NCBI GenBank assembly: GCA_042408965.1
Contig: JBHOQN010000124.1
Coordinates: forward strand, 52,234-116,233
Source: Thermogemmatispora sp042408965
GTDB lineage: Bacteria > Chloroflexota > Ktedonobacteria > Ktedonobacterales > Ktedonobacteraceae
DNA length: 64,000 nt
Reading direction: 5' to 3'
In this document: positions 8,110-17,165 of the stretch, piece after piece
Numbering within the stretch: position 1 is the stretch's first letter
How the letters are laid out: the number at the start of each line of letters is the position of its first letter
Notes under the pieces: generated by a model
What the model was told of the DNA's origin: nothing
Seen by the model: the letters and a program-made list of their open reading frames with translations, nothing else
Databases searched by the model: none
Translations under genes and position numbers: made by a program

Positions 8110-9129
8110 ATGAGGAGTGTACAACAGAGAGCGTGGAATCGCATGGGGCAGCAGGGTATAGCAGGAGGCAGAGGCCGGGCGGGTCCGTTGCTGGCGAGCC
8201 TAGCGCTGCTTCTGAGCATCTTACTGGCAAGCTGCAGCGGGCCGACTGACGGAGCGAGCGCCCTGAGCGGCCATCTGCAGGTCGTCGGGTCCACAGCCCT
8301 GCAGCCGCTGGCTGCCGCGGCAGCCAGCCTGTTTGAGCAGCAGCACCCTCAGGTGCACATTGACGTCAGTGGCGGCGGCAGCCGACAGGGGTTAAACGCC
8401 GTCACCAGTCACAAAGCCGACATCGGCGACTCCGATATCTACGCTGATCCCGCTATCTATCCCGATCCCAACCTGACTGATCACATTGTCTGCGTCATCC
8501 CCTTCGCCATGGTCGTCAATCCCGACGTCACAGTGACCTCGCTGACGCGCACGCAGATCATCGCCATTTTCTCGACTGGCACCATCAAGAACTGGAGCCA
8601 GGTCGGCGGCCCTGACCTGCCCATCGTTCCCGTCGTGCGCCCGCAGACCTCCGGGACACGCGACACTTTTCGCAAATACATCCTTGGTGGGCGCGACGAG
8701 AAGGGCAAGCTGCTGCAGACCGACTCCTCGGTGACCGTGCGCGATACCGTTGCTCGCACGCCGGGGGCGATTGGCTACCTGGGACTCTCCGTGCTGACCT
8801 CCGCGGTGCGCGTTATCGCCATCGATGGCCAGCTACCGAGCCTGGCGAACATCGTCGCGGGCCGCTACATCTTCTGGAGCTACGAGCACATGTACACGCT
8901 GGGCGATACCAGTCCCCTGCTGAGCGCCTTCCTCGATTTCATGCTCAGCCCGGCGGTACAGCAAGAGGCCCAGAGGCGCAGCTACATCCCTATCGCTGCC
9001 ATGCAGCTCAACGGCAGTGGGACGAGCGACCGGCCCGATCCGGGCCAGGGTCCGGCGCTGGCCACGATGACGCAACCCTCATTTCTTAAGCAAGAAGGAG
9101 CAGTGAGCAATGGCCTTCCCGGCTCGTAG
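8110..9129 (+). CDS. PstS-type phosphate-binding lipoprotein
   Basis: 339 residues. A hydrophobic stretch ends in a lipobox LLAS-C42, so the mature protein is lipid-anchored outside the membrane. PstS-family blocks follow: VVGSTALQPLAAA, SGGGSRQGLNAV, KADIGDSD and VRPQTSGTRDTF, whose serine, arginine and aspartate side chains bind the oxyanion in known structures. The C-terminal 30 residues are a disordered tail. The start could also be the in-frame ATG at 8143. No pstC, pstA or pstB is adjacent; instead the next gene overlaps by 20 bases and encodes a HAMP sensor-like protein, so this binding protein may serve sensing as well as uptake. Confidence 0.85.
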   Translation: MRSVQQRAWNRMGQQGIAGGRGRAGPLLASLALLLSILLASCSGPTDGASALSGHLQVVGSTALQPLAAAAASLFEQQHPQVHIDVSGGGSRQGLNAVTSHKADIGDSDIYADPAIYPDPNLTDHIVCVIPFAMVVNPDVTVTSLTRTQIIAIFSTGTIKNWSQVGGPDLPIVPVVRPQTSGTRDTFRKYILGGRDEKGKLLQTDSSVTVRDTVARTPGAIGYLGLSVLTSAVRVIAIDGQLPSLANIVAGRYIFWSYEHMYTLGDTSPLLSAFLDFMLSPAVQQEAQRRSYIPIAAMQLNGSGTSDRPDPGQGPALATMTQPSFLKQEGAVSNGLPGS

Positions 9130-11038
9130 AGATCCATCCTTGATCGCCCCTGCCCCGCGCCAGGAAGCGCCGGCGACCGCTGACCTGCGCATACGTCCAC
9201 GCTCGCGGCGCAGCGGCAATCTCCTGCTGAACCTCTCAATCGGCAAACGTCTGACCCTCGGCTTCCTGCTGGCGGCCCTCATCGCCGCTGTCGCCGCCGG
9301 ACTGATCGGCGTGCTGCGCTCGCAGTCGCTGGGGCGCCAGTCGGACTTCTATCAGCAACTGCTACAGACCAACACCTCGCTGAACACTGGCGCCAGCTAC
9401 GTGCAGCTCATGAACACCGAGCTCCACAACCTGCTGAGCGCGGCCACAGCGGCCGCCCCCTCGCAGGAGACCATCGCCCAGGATCGCCAGGCCATCCTGG
9501 GTCTGGCCACGCGCTACGATGGCATCCTCAGCACCTACCTGGCTCAGGCTCTGGTCAGCAAGCACCCCGACGAAGCAGCCCTGCTGGCCGAGGCCGACCA
9601 GGCAGGCCTGATGGGGCAACAGCAGACGCTGGCCGCCAGCGCTCTGCGCACCTGGTTGCTCTACCGCAGCGCCCAGGAGCAGATTCTGCAGGACATCTCC
9701 AGCGGCAACCTGAGCGACGCCCAGAATCAGATCCGCTTTCAGGCGGAGCCGACGAACGCCGACGCCCTGAGCGCTCTGCGTGCGCTGATCCAGCTCGACG
9801 GGCGCCTGGCCACGGCTGTACGCCAGGCAGCCGCCGTGGAGGAGCGCAACGAACTGATCACAAGCATCATTGGAGCCGTTCTGGCTTCGCTGGCGATCGT
9901 CCTCGTCGGCTGGTTCATCTCCGGCACCCTGGTGCGACGCCTGCGCCACCTGCAGCAGGTGACGCGCGCCATCGAACGCGGCCAGCTTGAGGCGCGTGTG
10001 ACGGTCATCGGGCGCGATGAGATCGCCGAGGTGTCGGCGGCCTTCAACGCCATGCTCGAGGCCCTGCTGAATCTCCTCCAGGAGACGCGCCGGCAGCGCG
10101 ACGCCCTGACCAACGCCGCCGAGCACCTCTTCAGCGATATGCGCGTGGTGAGCGCGGGCGACCTGCGCGTGAATGCCCCGGTGAGCGACGATCCCATTGG
10201 CATGCTGGCGAACGCCTTCAATTTCACAGTGGGCCGCTTTCGCCGCTTTGTGCTGCGCGTGCAGAGCACGATCCAGCAGTTGGAGGTCATGACGCGCCGG
10301 CAGCTTGAGCAGGCCGAGGCTCTGCTGCTGGTGCTGCAGGTGCAGCAGTCCTCGCCGCAGCCGGAGGGAGCCTCCACACGCACGTCCACGCTCAGGGGTC
10401 GCCACAACTCCGGCGCGTTGAAAGGCGAGCAGGAGGCCCTTGAGCGCGACCTGGCAGAGCTGATCGTGCGCCTGCGCCGCAGCCGTGAGCGTCTGCAGCG
10501 GCTCTCCGGCGAGGAGTTTGCCCAACACCTGAACACCTTGAGCAGCGCCCTGCAGGAGGCGGAGACCCTGAGCCAGCGCTCCGGGGTCTGGACAGGCAGC
10601 GGAGGCACCTCCCTGCGCCGCGGAGGGCCGCTTCCGCCGGCGCTCCTCGAACGCCTGCAAGCCGCGGCCAGCGCCCTTCAGCAGGGCCTGACACGCTCCC
10701 TGGGGGAGTTCGACCGCGATCTGAGCAGCCTGGCTCAAGAGATGAATCGCCTGCGCGCCAAGCTGAACACCAGCAGTACGCCAGCCACCGCGTCTGCTCC
10801 GGGGGGACCAGAGACATCGGACCTGGCGCGCCAGGCGGCTACCTTTGCCGCCGAGATGATCTCCCTGGCCCAGCAACTCGCCAGACTGACCCAGGAGATG
10901 CGCACCAGCCTGGTTGGCTTCCAACTGGACACCGTGGAGATCGGTGGAGCGGAGTCGCCGGCTCTGCAGCCGGGCGCGCAGCCAGCTCCCTATACGCTGG
11001 CCCCTGGCCCGGCCTCGCGGTCCTTGAAAACCTGGTGA
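9110..11038 (+). CDS. Two-TM HAMP-domain sensor-like protein without recognisable output domain
   Basis: 642 residues. A basic cytosolic N-terminus is followed by TM1 (about 47-68), an extracellular helical domain (about 70-248), TM2 (about 250-271) and a HAMP domain (about 272-324, DEIAEVSAAFNAMLEAL). A second HAMP-like stretch (FSDMRVVSAGDLRV...PIGMLANAFN) comes next, then long coiled coils to the end. I see no chemoreceptor hairpin motif, kinase, GGDEF or phosphatase domain. The start overlaps the pstS stop by 20 bases, with AAGAAGGAG 9 bases upstream, so the two are translationally coupled. It could relay the state of the binding protein; that is inference. Confidence 0.75.
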   Translation: MAFPARRDPSLIAPAPRQEAPATADLRIRPRSRRSGNLLLNLSIGKRLTLGFLLAALIAAVAAGLIGVLRSQSLGRQSDFYQQLLQTNTSLNTGASYVQLMNTELHNLLSAATAAAPSQETIAQDRQAILGLATRYDGILSTYLAQALVSKHPDEAALLAEADQAGLMGQQQTLAASALRTWLLYRSAQEQILQDISSGNLSDAQNQIRFQAEPTNADALSALRALIQLDGRLATAVRQAAAVEERNELITSIIGAVLASLAIVLVGWFISGTLVRRLRHLQQVTRAIERGQLEARVTVIGRDEIAEVSAAFNAMLEALLNLLQETRRQRDALTNAAEHLFSDMRVVSAGDLRVNAPVSDDPIGMLANAFNFTVGRFRRFVLRVQSTIQQLEVMTRRQLEQAEALLLVLQVQQSSPQPEGASTRTSTLRGRHNSGALKGEQEALERDLAELIVRLRRSRERLQRLSGEEFAQHLNTLSSALQEAETLSQRSGVWTGSGGTSLRRGGPLPPALLERLQAAASALQQGLTRSLGEFDRDLSSLAQEMNRLRAKLNTSSTPATASAPGGPETSDLARQAATFAAEMISLAQQLARLTQEMRTSLVGFQLDTVEIGGAESPALQPGAQPAPYTLAPGPASRSLKTW

Positions 11039-11230
11039 ACAGACCTGGTCTCTTTCTCACGGCGCGCGGTGGCCGCAACCTGATCCCGCTTAGCCGCCGC
11101 GCGTCGCTTGAGGTGCTCTTGCTCTCAACCGCTGCCTCCTCTCTTATCCAACAAGCGACTCCTGCAGGAGGGTCGTCCGCATGATGAGACCCCCTGGTGG
11201 CTATTTTGGTGGGAGTTGTGTAGCAAACTC

Positions 11231-11259
11231 TTGTCAAAGACAACGTGATCGAATATGAT
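11231..11259 (+). promoter_or_regulatory. Promoter for the small HTH gene
   Basis: TTGTCA, a 17-base spacer and TATGAT, about 145 bases before the ATG at 11404. It is the only clear signal in the 365-base stretch between the HAMP gene and the HTH gene. Confidence 0.6.
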
Positions 11260-11403
11260 AGGCACATATCAATGAGATACATACATACGTTCATACCGTC
11301 ATCAGCAATATTCAATCATGTCACTCAGGAGAGAGGCGGTCGCGTCGCCTGAAGCTCGTCTTCCGCTAACGGCTCCTCTTTGCCTGGAAAGGAGTGAAGA
11401 TAC

Positions 11404-11619
11404 ATGGAGGAACTCTTGACCGTGAGCGAGGTTGCTCGCCTTCTGCGCGTCGAGACCACAACAGTCAGACGTTGGATCAAAAATGGCATGCTGGAGGCCA
11501 TCCTGCTGCCGCATCATGAGAAGGAGAGCAAGCGTCACGGCTATCGTATCAAGCGGGCCACGCTTGACAAGCTGCTGGGCGAACCGCCCAGAGAGTCGGT
11601 CTCCAGCCCCCAGAACTGA
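11404..11619 (+). CDS. Small helix-turn-helix (excisionase/MerR-like) DNA-binding protein
   Basis: 71 residues. The first 55 form the HTH_17/excisionase fold: LLTVSEVARLLRVETTTVRRWIKNGMLEA, followed by a wing rich in basic residues and a closing helix RATLDKLLG. Such proteins bind promoters or recombination sites. No integrase or transposase is next to it, so a role as a small transcription regulator is more likely than as an excisionase. AAAGGAGTGAAG precedes the ATG. It has its own promoter and stands alone, with 600 bases without genes downstream. Confidence 0.8.
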   Translation: MEELLTVSEVARLLRVETTTVRRWIKNGMLEAILLPHHEKESKRHGYRIKRATLDKLLGEPPRESVSSPQN

Positions 11620-11973
11620 TCTGATCTGATCGAACTGAAGAGCAAGGGCAGGCTCCAACCGGTCCTGTATGCATGCCCCCAGGGGAGTATCCACACCGCA
11701 GGTAGAAGGGGGTCGCTGGCTCCCAGGGGGGGTCTGTCAGGCACAATGCTCGCCAGAGGTTCTCTCTACCACTGCCCTGGCGGTTTTTGCACCTGCGCGC
11801 TCAGGCCGGCTTCCCGGCTCCCCGGCCATCTCTACAGCGCACGATCGGAACCCCTACGCTGTGCTCGGTGGGGATGGTAGACAGGTGAGGTATCGTTATC
11901 ATCTCTTTTCTGGTTTTTTTATTCTATGTGGCATCTGTTAGCGGTGGATCGATAGCTGTATGCAGGATCATGG

Positions 11974-12048
11974 GCCGCGTCCCATCTGGACAAGGTTTCG
12001 GCCAGGCCCTGGCTCGCCTCGGCCGCGGACCTCTGGACGGGACGCGGC
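11974..12048. other. Potential structured element in a 600-base gene-free stretch
   Basis: The stretch 11620-12225 holds no credible gene. Within it GCCGCGTCCC (11974-11983) pairs with GGGACGCGGC (12039-12048), a perfect 10-bp stem enclosing GCCAGG-CCTGGC-type inner pairing. It could be a terminator or a structured RNA. CTGATC repeats (GATCTGATCTGATC) also occur right after the HTH gene. Confidence 0.35.
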
Positions 12049-12225
12049 GTTCTTCTATACGCCTATGCGCCTTGTTGCTTTCCTCTTGATCCCCTCCCCA
12101 CGACTCTCCACATTGCGACAACCCCCAGGGCGATCCGCGATAGCCTTCTCGCAGCGCGCCCGGCTTTGCTATAGTATGTGCAAGAGCTGTCGTATAGACC
12201 CTTCTGTATACTGAAGAAGGGAACG

Positions 12226-12918
12226 ATGCCTACTCAATCGGCCATAGACGTCTTTGTAGCAAGACGAGAGGACTTTGTGATTGAAACAGAGATCGTGACG
12301 GCCCTGTACGCCGCGGTGGAGGAGCGCTTTGCCACCTGCGACGACCCGGCACACAACTGGGAGCACGTGCAGCGTGTCTACCGGCTGGCGCTGACCATCG
12401 CCGAGCGCGAAGGGGCTGATCGCCTGACCGTCGCAATTGCCGCCCTGTTGCATGACATCGGGCGTCTCTCCACGGATGGAGCAGGCCTCGACCATGCCGA
12501 GCGCTCTGTGCTGGTAGCAGGGGAGCTGTTAGAGCGCTACGGAGTGCCGCGGGAGAAGCACGAAGCCATCCTGCACGCCATCCGAGCGCACAGTTTCAAG
12601 AAAGGCATGGCGCCTCGCACCCTGGAGGCCGCGGTGGTCCGCGACGCCGACTGGTTGGATGCGCTGGGAGCGGTGGGCATTATGCGCTGGGCCATCAGCA
12701 TGGGGAAACGCAACGGCATTCGCAACTATCATCCCGAGGACCCCTTCGCCGAACGACGCAGCCCGGACGAGCGCCAGTACATGCTGGATCGTTTTTTCAC
12801 CAAGCTGCTCAAGCTGAACGAAGCCATGCTCACGCCGAGCGGCCAGGCCCTGGCGGCCGAGCGGACGGCCTTTCTCGAGAGCTATTTGAGCGCCCTCAGG
12901 AAGGAGTTGACGGCGTAG
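12226..12918 (+). CDS. HD-domain phosphohydrolase
   Basis: 230 residues from the ATG at 12226, which follows GAAGAAGGGAACG; an in-frame ATG at 12178 lacks a ribosome site. The HD motif is complete: H47 in HNWEHVQRV, H76-D77 in LLHDIGR, a histidine in LDHAERS, and the last aspartate in VVRDADWLDALG. It resembles YedJ-type metal-dependent phosphohydrolases of about 230 residues, which probably act on nucleotides or other phosphoesters. The physiological substrate is unknown. It overlaps the end of the opposing DinB-like gene tail to tail. Confidence 0.85.
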   Translation: MPTQSAIDVFVARREDFVIETEIVTALYAAVEERFATCDDPAHNWEHVQRVYRLALTIAEREGADRLTVAIAALLHDIGRLSTDGAGLDHAERSVLVAGELLERYGVPREKHEAILHAIRAHSFKKGMAPRTLEAAVVRDADWLDALGAVGIMRWAISMGKRNGIRNYHPEDPFAERRSPDERQYMLDRFFTKLLKLNEAMLTPSGQALAAERTAFLESYLSALRKELTA

Positions 12919-13407
12919 GCGGCAGCGATTGCAGGCGCTCGCGAATGGCCATCAACTGGCGAGCGTGTTCTCGATCGTGCTGCTGCAGAGCATTGACCAG
13001 TTGATAGAAGCGCAGCGCGCCCCAGCTATGATGGTGGCAGGGGCGTTCCAGACGGTAGGTGGCAGCTGAGCGAGGTACTCAAACAGCTCCTCACGCCGTG
13101 CCGCCAGGCCAGCCAGCACAGCATCCAGCGAGAGATTGGCAGCGCTCTCCCTCGTCAGGCGTGGACCCTCCTCCTCCAGGGCGACAATCTGGGGATTCTC
13201 CTCCTCCTGCACACGGCGCAGCTCCTGCAGACTCAGGCCCTCGACAACATAGAGATGATAGGCCACCTCCAGCGGGGACCACTCGCCGGGCGTGGGGCGG
13301 CGAGTCAACTCTCCAGCCTGGAACCGCGCCAGCTCAGCCATAAACTCGATGCGGGCCGCCACCAGTTTCGGCCGCACCTTTGCAAACGGATCGTCCAGCA
13401 TAGACAT
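12896..13407 (-). CDS. DinB-like (DUF664/YfiT-type) protein with an apparent frameshift
   Basis: The uninterrupted frame from the ATG at 13407 runs to 12952 (151 aa) and looks like a DinB four-helix bundle for its first 115 residues: GEWSPLEVAYHLYVVE supplies the first metal histidine. Then the sequence becomes atypical. The adjacent frame, from about 13060 to a stop at 12896, reads HHSWGALRFYQLVNALQQHD followed by REHARQLMAIRERLQ, the expected DinB C-terminus with its HxxxH motif. So one base appears lost or gained between about 13035 and 13070. It may be a sequencing error or a real pseudogene. Family members are metal-dependent transferases or are of unknown function. Confidence 0.7.
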
Positions 13408-13427
13408 CTCACTCTCCCAGGGAACAA

Positions 13428-14450
13428 CTACTCCACGTCGTTTTTCACCAGTCGGCTATACAAACGCTCCAGCTCCTCCTGATTGTTGAAGTGCAGGACG
13501 ATCGTGCCACGTCCTCTGGCGTTGCAGCGCAGGTCAACCTTGACCATCAGAGAGTTGCGGAACTGGGTCTCCAGATCCTCGAGATCGGGGCTCCGCACCG
13601 GCGCAGCCCGACCAGCATCGGAGGCGCGCTCCGGCTGTTCAAGACTCTTCCAGCCGCGTACCAGGTCTTCGGTCTCGCGCACAGTCAGGCGGCGTGAGAG
13701 CACCAGTTTGAGCGCCTCCTCCTGGTCCTCTTCACTGGAGAGGCCAGCGATAGCGCGTGCGTGGCCCTCGGTAAAGTGCTCGCCCGGATTGAGCAGCTTC
13801 TCGCGGATGGTGGGGGCCAGATTGAGCAGGCGCAGCGTATTGGTGATGGTAGTGCGCTGCTTCCCCACACGCTCGGCGACCTGCTCGTGGGTCAGGCCGA
13901 ACTCCTGGATCAGGGTCTGATAGGCCAGGGCCTCCTCGATGGGATTCAGCTCGGCGCGCTGAATGTTCTCAATCAGCGCGAATTCCAGCATCTGCTGCGG
14001 AGTCACCTCTTTGAGAATGACGGGGACGCGCGTGAGGCCGGCCAGGCGCGCAGCCCGCCAGCGGCGCTCACCGGCGATCAGTTGAAACTGCACGCTCTCA
14101 GCGGGCGCAACCCAGGCGTCCTCTTCGGGCGGTGGCGCCGACCAGGGGTCGATCTCAGGGCCGAGCGCGCTCGTCAGGCGCGTGACGATCAGCGGCTGCA
14201 GCAGGCCGTGCTCCTTGATGGAGGCGCTCAGCTCCAGCAGACGAGGGTCGTCCTCACGAAAGGCGCGCCGCGGTTGACGCGGGTTGGGCAGGATGCTATC
14301 GATGGGCACCAGCAGCAGGCCGTGCTCGTCAACCTGCTCCGCGCGCTCGTAGGGGGCCACCTCACCTGAGGACGGCGTTGGCGCGGCTGCAGAGCCGGAG
14401 AACAGGATATCGAGGCCCCGCCCGATGGGGGATTTATGCTTGTTAACCAC
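13428..14450 (-). CDS. parB: ParB/Spo0J-family chromosome partitioning protein
   Basis: 340 residues. The N-terminal ParB/Srx domain (about 45-150) includes NPRQPRR, the CTP-site motif GERRWRAA (127-134) and a family insert rich in acidic and proline residues (about 95-120). A helix-turn-helix follows (ALAYQTLIQEFGLTHEQVAERVGKQRTTITN), then a dimerisation C-terminus. ParB binds parS sites, loads as a CTP-dependent clamp and works with ParA in segregating origins. The start overlaps the parA stop by 8 bases, so they form one operon. I found no parS-like TGTTTCACGTGAAACA palindrome in the window. Confidence 0.95.
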   Translation of the reverse strand: MVNKHKSPIGRGLDILFSGSAAAPTPSSGEVAPYERAEQVDEHGLLLVPIDSILPNPRQPRRAFREDDPRLLELSASIKEHGLLQPLIVTRLTSALGPEIDPWSAPPPEEDAWVAPAESVQFQLIAGERRWRAARLAGLTRVPVILKEVTPQQMLEFALIENIQRAELNPIEEALAYQTLIQEFGLTHEQVAERVGKQRTTITNTLRLLNLAPTIREKLLNPGEHFTEGHARAIAGLSSEEDQEEALKLVLSRRLTVRETEDLVRGWKSLEQPERASDAGRAAPVRSPDLEDLETQFRNSLMVKVDLRCNARGRGTIVLHFNNQEELERLYSRLVKNDVE

Positions 14451-15213
14451 GGGCCATTACCTCCTCTGCCAGCGCACGATAGGCGAGGGCGCCGGGGGAA
14501 TCAGGATCGTAATCCAGAATCGCCTGCCCGAAGCTGGGGGCTTCGCTGAGGCGGACGTTGCGATTGACCACCGTGTTGAAGACCTCTTTGGGGAAGTGCC
14601 CGCGCACCTCGCGCACAATCTCGCCGGCCAGGCGTGTACGCGGATCAAACATGGTCAGCAACACTCCAGCGATATAGAGATCGGGATTGAGCTTATTTTT
14701 AACGAGCTGGATCGTATTCAACAACTTGGTGAGGCCCTCCAGGGCCAGGTATTCGCACTGAATGGGGATAATGACGCCATCGGCGGCCACCAGCGCATTG
14801 ACGGTCAGCAGACCAAGTGAGGGCGGACAGTCGATCAGGATATAGTCGCAGCGCCTCCGAATGGGCTCGAGCGCCTGCCGCAGGCGCTGCTCGCGCGCCA
14901 GGGCGCTGACCAGCTCCACCTCGGCGGCGGCCAGATCGACGGTACATGGCGCTACCACCAGCTCACGACGCCTCGTCGGCACAATCACATCAAAAATGGT
15001 AACACCCTCATCCTGCTGCAGCAGCAGATCGTAGACGTTGTGTTCGCGCACCTTCGGAGCGACACCAATGCCACTGGTCGTATTCGCCTGCGGGTCCATA
15101 TCCACCAGGAGCACCCTGCGGCCCGCGGCTGCCAGATAGGTTGCAAGATTGATAGCGGTGGTGGTTTTGCCAACACCGCCCTTCTGGTTGGCGATTGCGT
15201 AGACTTTTGACAC
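14443..15213 (-). CDS. parA: ParA/Soj-family partitioning ATPase
   Basis: 256 residues. The deviant Walker A motif KGGVGKTTT is at 11-19, the A' motif VLLVDMDPQAN at about 34-44, and the Walker B region YILIDCPPSLG near 122-132. This is the chromosomal Soj/ParA size class without a DNA-binding N-terminal extension. It hydrolyses ATP on nucleoid DNA and drives ParB-bound origins. It is the first gene of a two-gene operon with a strong promoter about 100 bases upstream. No dnaA, gidB or trmE neighbours are present, so the window alone does not show that this is the origin region. Confidence 0.96.
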   Translation of the reverse strand: MSKVYAIANQKGGVGKTTTAINLATYLAAAGRRVLLVDMDPQANTTSGIGVAPKVREHNVYDLLLQQDEGVTIFDVIVPTRRRELVVAPCTVDLAAAEVELVSALAREQRLRQALEPIRRRCDYILIDCPPSLGLLTVNALVAADGVIIPIQCEYLALEGLTKLLNTIQLVKNKLNPDLYIAGVLLTMFDPRTRLAGEIVREVRGHFPKEVFNTVVNRNVRLSEAPSFGQAILDYDPDSPGALAYRALAEEVMARG

Positions 15214-15312
15214 TGGTTACTTCCGTCCCTTTCTGATCGGACCGATCCGTCGCCGGGCGTGTGTAAAGGATGTACTGACAGCATTACCGCGTGCGTTGCA
15301 AGTGGCACCTAC

Positions 15313-15341
15313 ATTGTAACAAATGGTCGCAGGTGACGCAA
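15313..15341 (-). promoter_or_regulatory. Promoter for parAB
   Basis: On the minus strand TTGCGT, a 17-base spacer and TACAAT, giving a leader of about 95 bases before the parA ATG at 15213. Confidence 0.65.
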
Positions 15342-15410
15342 CAGGTAGAGCTTCCCTCTCAGATGGCGACCCGTCTCACTCGCTCCACCTCGTCTCACCC
15401 GCCCTGCCAC

Positions 15411-16268
15411 TCAGCGCTCGCGACCCAGACGTAGCGTGAGCAGCAGGGCAAAGGAGATGGCCAGCAGCAGAACGGAGAGGGCAACGGCGGTATCGAGATC
15501 GCTCTCGGCGGCGATGTAGATGGCGATGGGCATGGTCTGGGTGATGCCGGGGAAGTTGCCGGCGAAGGTGATGGTGGCCCCCAGCTCACCGAGGGCCCGC
15601 GCCCAGGTCAGCCCCATGCCGCTGAGCAGCGCCGGGCGAATGAGTGGCAGGACGACGCGGCGAAAGGTGTACCAGGGCGAGGCGCGCAGCGTGTAGGCGG
15701 CCTGCTCGTAGCGCGGATCGAGCTGCTGGAGGCCGGCGCGGGCGCTGTTGATGAAAAAGGGGGCGGAGACGAAGATCTGCGCCATAACGACGGCCACGGT
15801 CGTGAAGGGCAGCGTGATGCCCACGGCATCGAGATAGCGGCCGAGCAGCCCGAAACGCCCGAAGGTGAGCAGCAGGGCCACACCAGCCACCACCGGGGGG
15901 AGCACAGTGGGCATGGTGACCAGGGTCTCGAGCAGGCGCCGACCTGGCAGGCGTACGCGCACCAGCACGTAGGCGACGGGCAGGCCGAGCACGACGCTCA
16001 AGAGGGTGCTGATGCTGGTGGTGACGATGCTCAGCTCCAGCGCCTCAAAGGCCTCCGGGCCGACGAGAGCGGCCCAGAGCTGCTGCGGCGGCTCGTGAAT
16101 GAGCAGGGCCACCAGCGGCACCCCTAGAAAGAGAAAGAAGAGCGTGGCCAGCAGGCCGACCAGCAGCCTGACGAACCACTGCGCGCGCAGCAGGTTCGTC
16201 AGCCGCCGGCCGGGGCGCGAGCCGGACCGTGGTCCCTTCGCAGACGGGAGAGACTTGATCTCAGCCAT
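15411..16268 (-). CDS. modB: Molybdate-type ABC transporter permease
   Basis: 285 residues with about six membrane helices and the permease EAA loop (GLQQLDPRYEQAAYTLRASP then WYTFRRVVLPLIRPA), which contacts the ATPase. PTVLPPVVAG is a hallmark of ModB/CysT-type permeases. Its ATG overlaps the stop of the upstream binding-protein gene by 8 bases, so it is cotranscribed and coupled with modA. No modC ATPase follows: the next gene downstream is parA with its own promoter. It must therefore borrow an ATPase encoded elsewhere. Tungstate is an alternative substrate. Confidence 0.88.
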   Translation of the reverse strand: MAEIKSLPSAKGPRSGSRPGRRLTNLLRAQWFVRLLVGLLATLFFLFLGVPLVALLIHEPPQQLWAALVGPEAFEALELSIVTTSISTLLSVVLGLPVAYVLVRVRLPGRRLLETLVTMPTVLPPVVAGVALLLTFGRFGLLGRYLDAVGITLPFTTVAVVMAQIFVSAPFFINSARAGLQQLDPRYEQAAYTLRASPWYTFRRVVLPLIRPALLSGMGLTWARALGELGATITFAGNFPGITQTMPIAIYIAAESDLDTAVALSVLLLAISFALLLTLRLGRER

Positions 16269-17088
16269 TCTTCGGGATGAAGAGATACTTCTGCAGCGTG
16301 GCCTGGCCCTGCGGTCCCAGCACGTAGTTCATGAAGTCCTGTGCCTCGCTGGCATGCTGCGAGCTTTTGACGACGGCGATGGGGTACTGTGCAATGACGT
16401 TAAACTGGTCAGGGATGGGAATGACCTTGACCTGATTCCTGGCGCTGGCGGCATCGGTCTGGTAGACGCAGCCGGCATCAGCCTCGCCTAGCTGGACCTT
16501 CTGCACGACGGCCTTGACGTTATCCTCCTGGGAGACGATATTGCCGAGCAGCGCCTTCTCAAAGGCGGGACCGTAGTCGGAGGACTTGCCCATCTTATCA
16601 AAGGCCTGGCGGCAGTAGGTTCCAGCGGGCACGCTGGTGGCCTCGATATCGAACTTGAGGCCCTTCTTCGCCAGGTCATGCAGCGTGTTGACGCCGGCGG
16701 GATTGGAGAGCGGAACGATGATCACCAGGCGGTTCTTTGCAAAGACCTGGGGTGTGTCAACGAGGCCGGCGCTGGTGGCCAGATTCATGTGCGCGAGGTC
16801 GGCTGAGGCGAAGACGTCGGCGGGTGCGCCGTTGGCGATCTGCTGTTCGAGAATCTGGGAGCCGGCGAAGTTGAACTTGAAGGTGACGTTGGGATGGGCC
16901 TTGTGGTACTGGTTGCCGATGTCCTGAAAGGACTCGGTGAGCGAGGCGGCGGCGAAGATATTGAGCGTGACCGGGGTGGCCGTAGGAGTGGCGCCGCTGC
17001 CACTGCCAGTCGTGGTGCTCCCGCCACAGGCGGTCAACGCCAGGGCGATCAGCAGCAGCAGGACAACGCTGCGTCGCAGGGCTTGCAT
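16261..17088 (-). CDS. modA: Molybdate-type substrate-binding lipoprotein
   Basis: 275 residues from the ATG at 17088, which follows a strong AAGGAGG; an upstream in-frame ATG at 17112 lacks one. The signal peptide ends in a lipobox LTA-C21, then a Ser/Thr/Gly linker. ModA blocks follow: LNIFAAASLTESFQDI, FAGSQILEQQIANGAPADVF, and ASARNQVKVIPIP. Oxyanion-binding serines of the family fall in AASLT and the GSQ region. The protein should capture molybdate or tungstate outside the membrane and deliver it to the downstream permease. Expression is likely controlled at the promoter/operator around 17145-17190. Confidence 0.9.
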   Translation of the reverse strand: MQALRRSVVLLLLIALALTACGGSTTTGSGSGATPTATPVTLNIFAAASLTESFQDIGNQYHKAHPNVTFKFNFAGSQILEQQIANGAPADVFASADLAHMNLATSAGLVDTPQVFAKNRLVIIVPLSNPAGVNTLHDLAKKGLKFDIEATSVPAGTYCRQAFDKMGKSSDYGPAFEKALLGNIVSQEDNVKAVVQKVQLGEADAGCVYQTDAASARNQVKVIPIPDQFNVIAQYPIAVVKSSQHASEAQDFMNYVLGPQGQATLQKYLFIPKNG

Positions 17089-17144
17089 GTGGGCCTCCTT
17101 CGTCTTGAGCAAGGGCGTTCTGAAATACTGAAAACTCTATTTGT

Positions 17145-17165
17145 GAGTATTCATGAATTGAGTAT
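17145..17165. promoter_or_regulatory. Possible operator overlapping the modAB transcription start
   Basis: The palindrome ATTCATGAAT (17149-17158) is flanked by two direct copies of GAGTAT (17145 and 17160). It lies directly downstream of the -10, where a repressor would block initiation. Metal-oxyanion regulators of ModE or similar type are candidates, but the sequence is not a standard ModE box. Confidence 0.4.
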
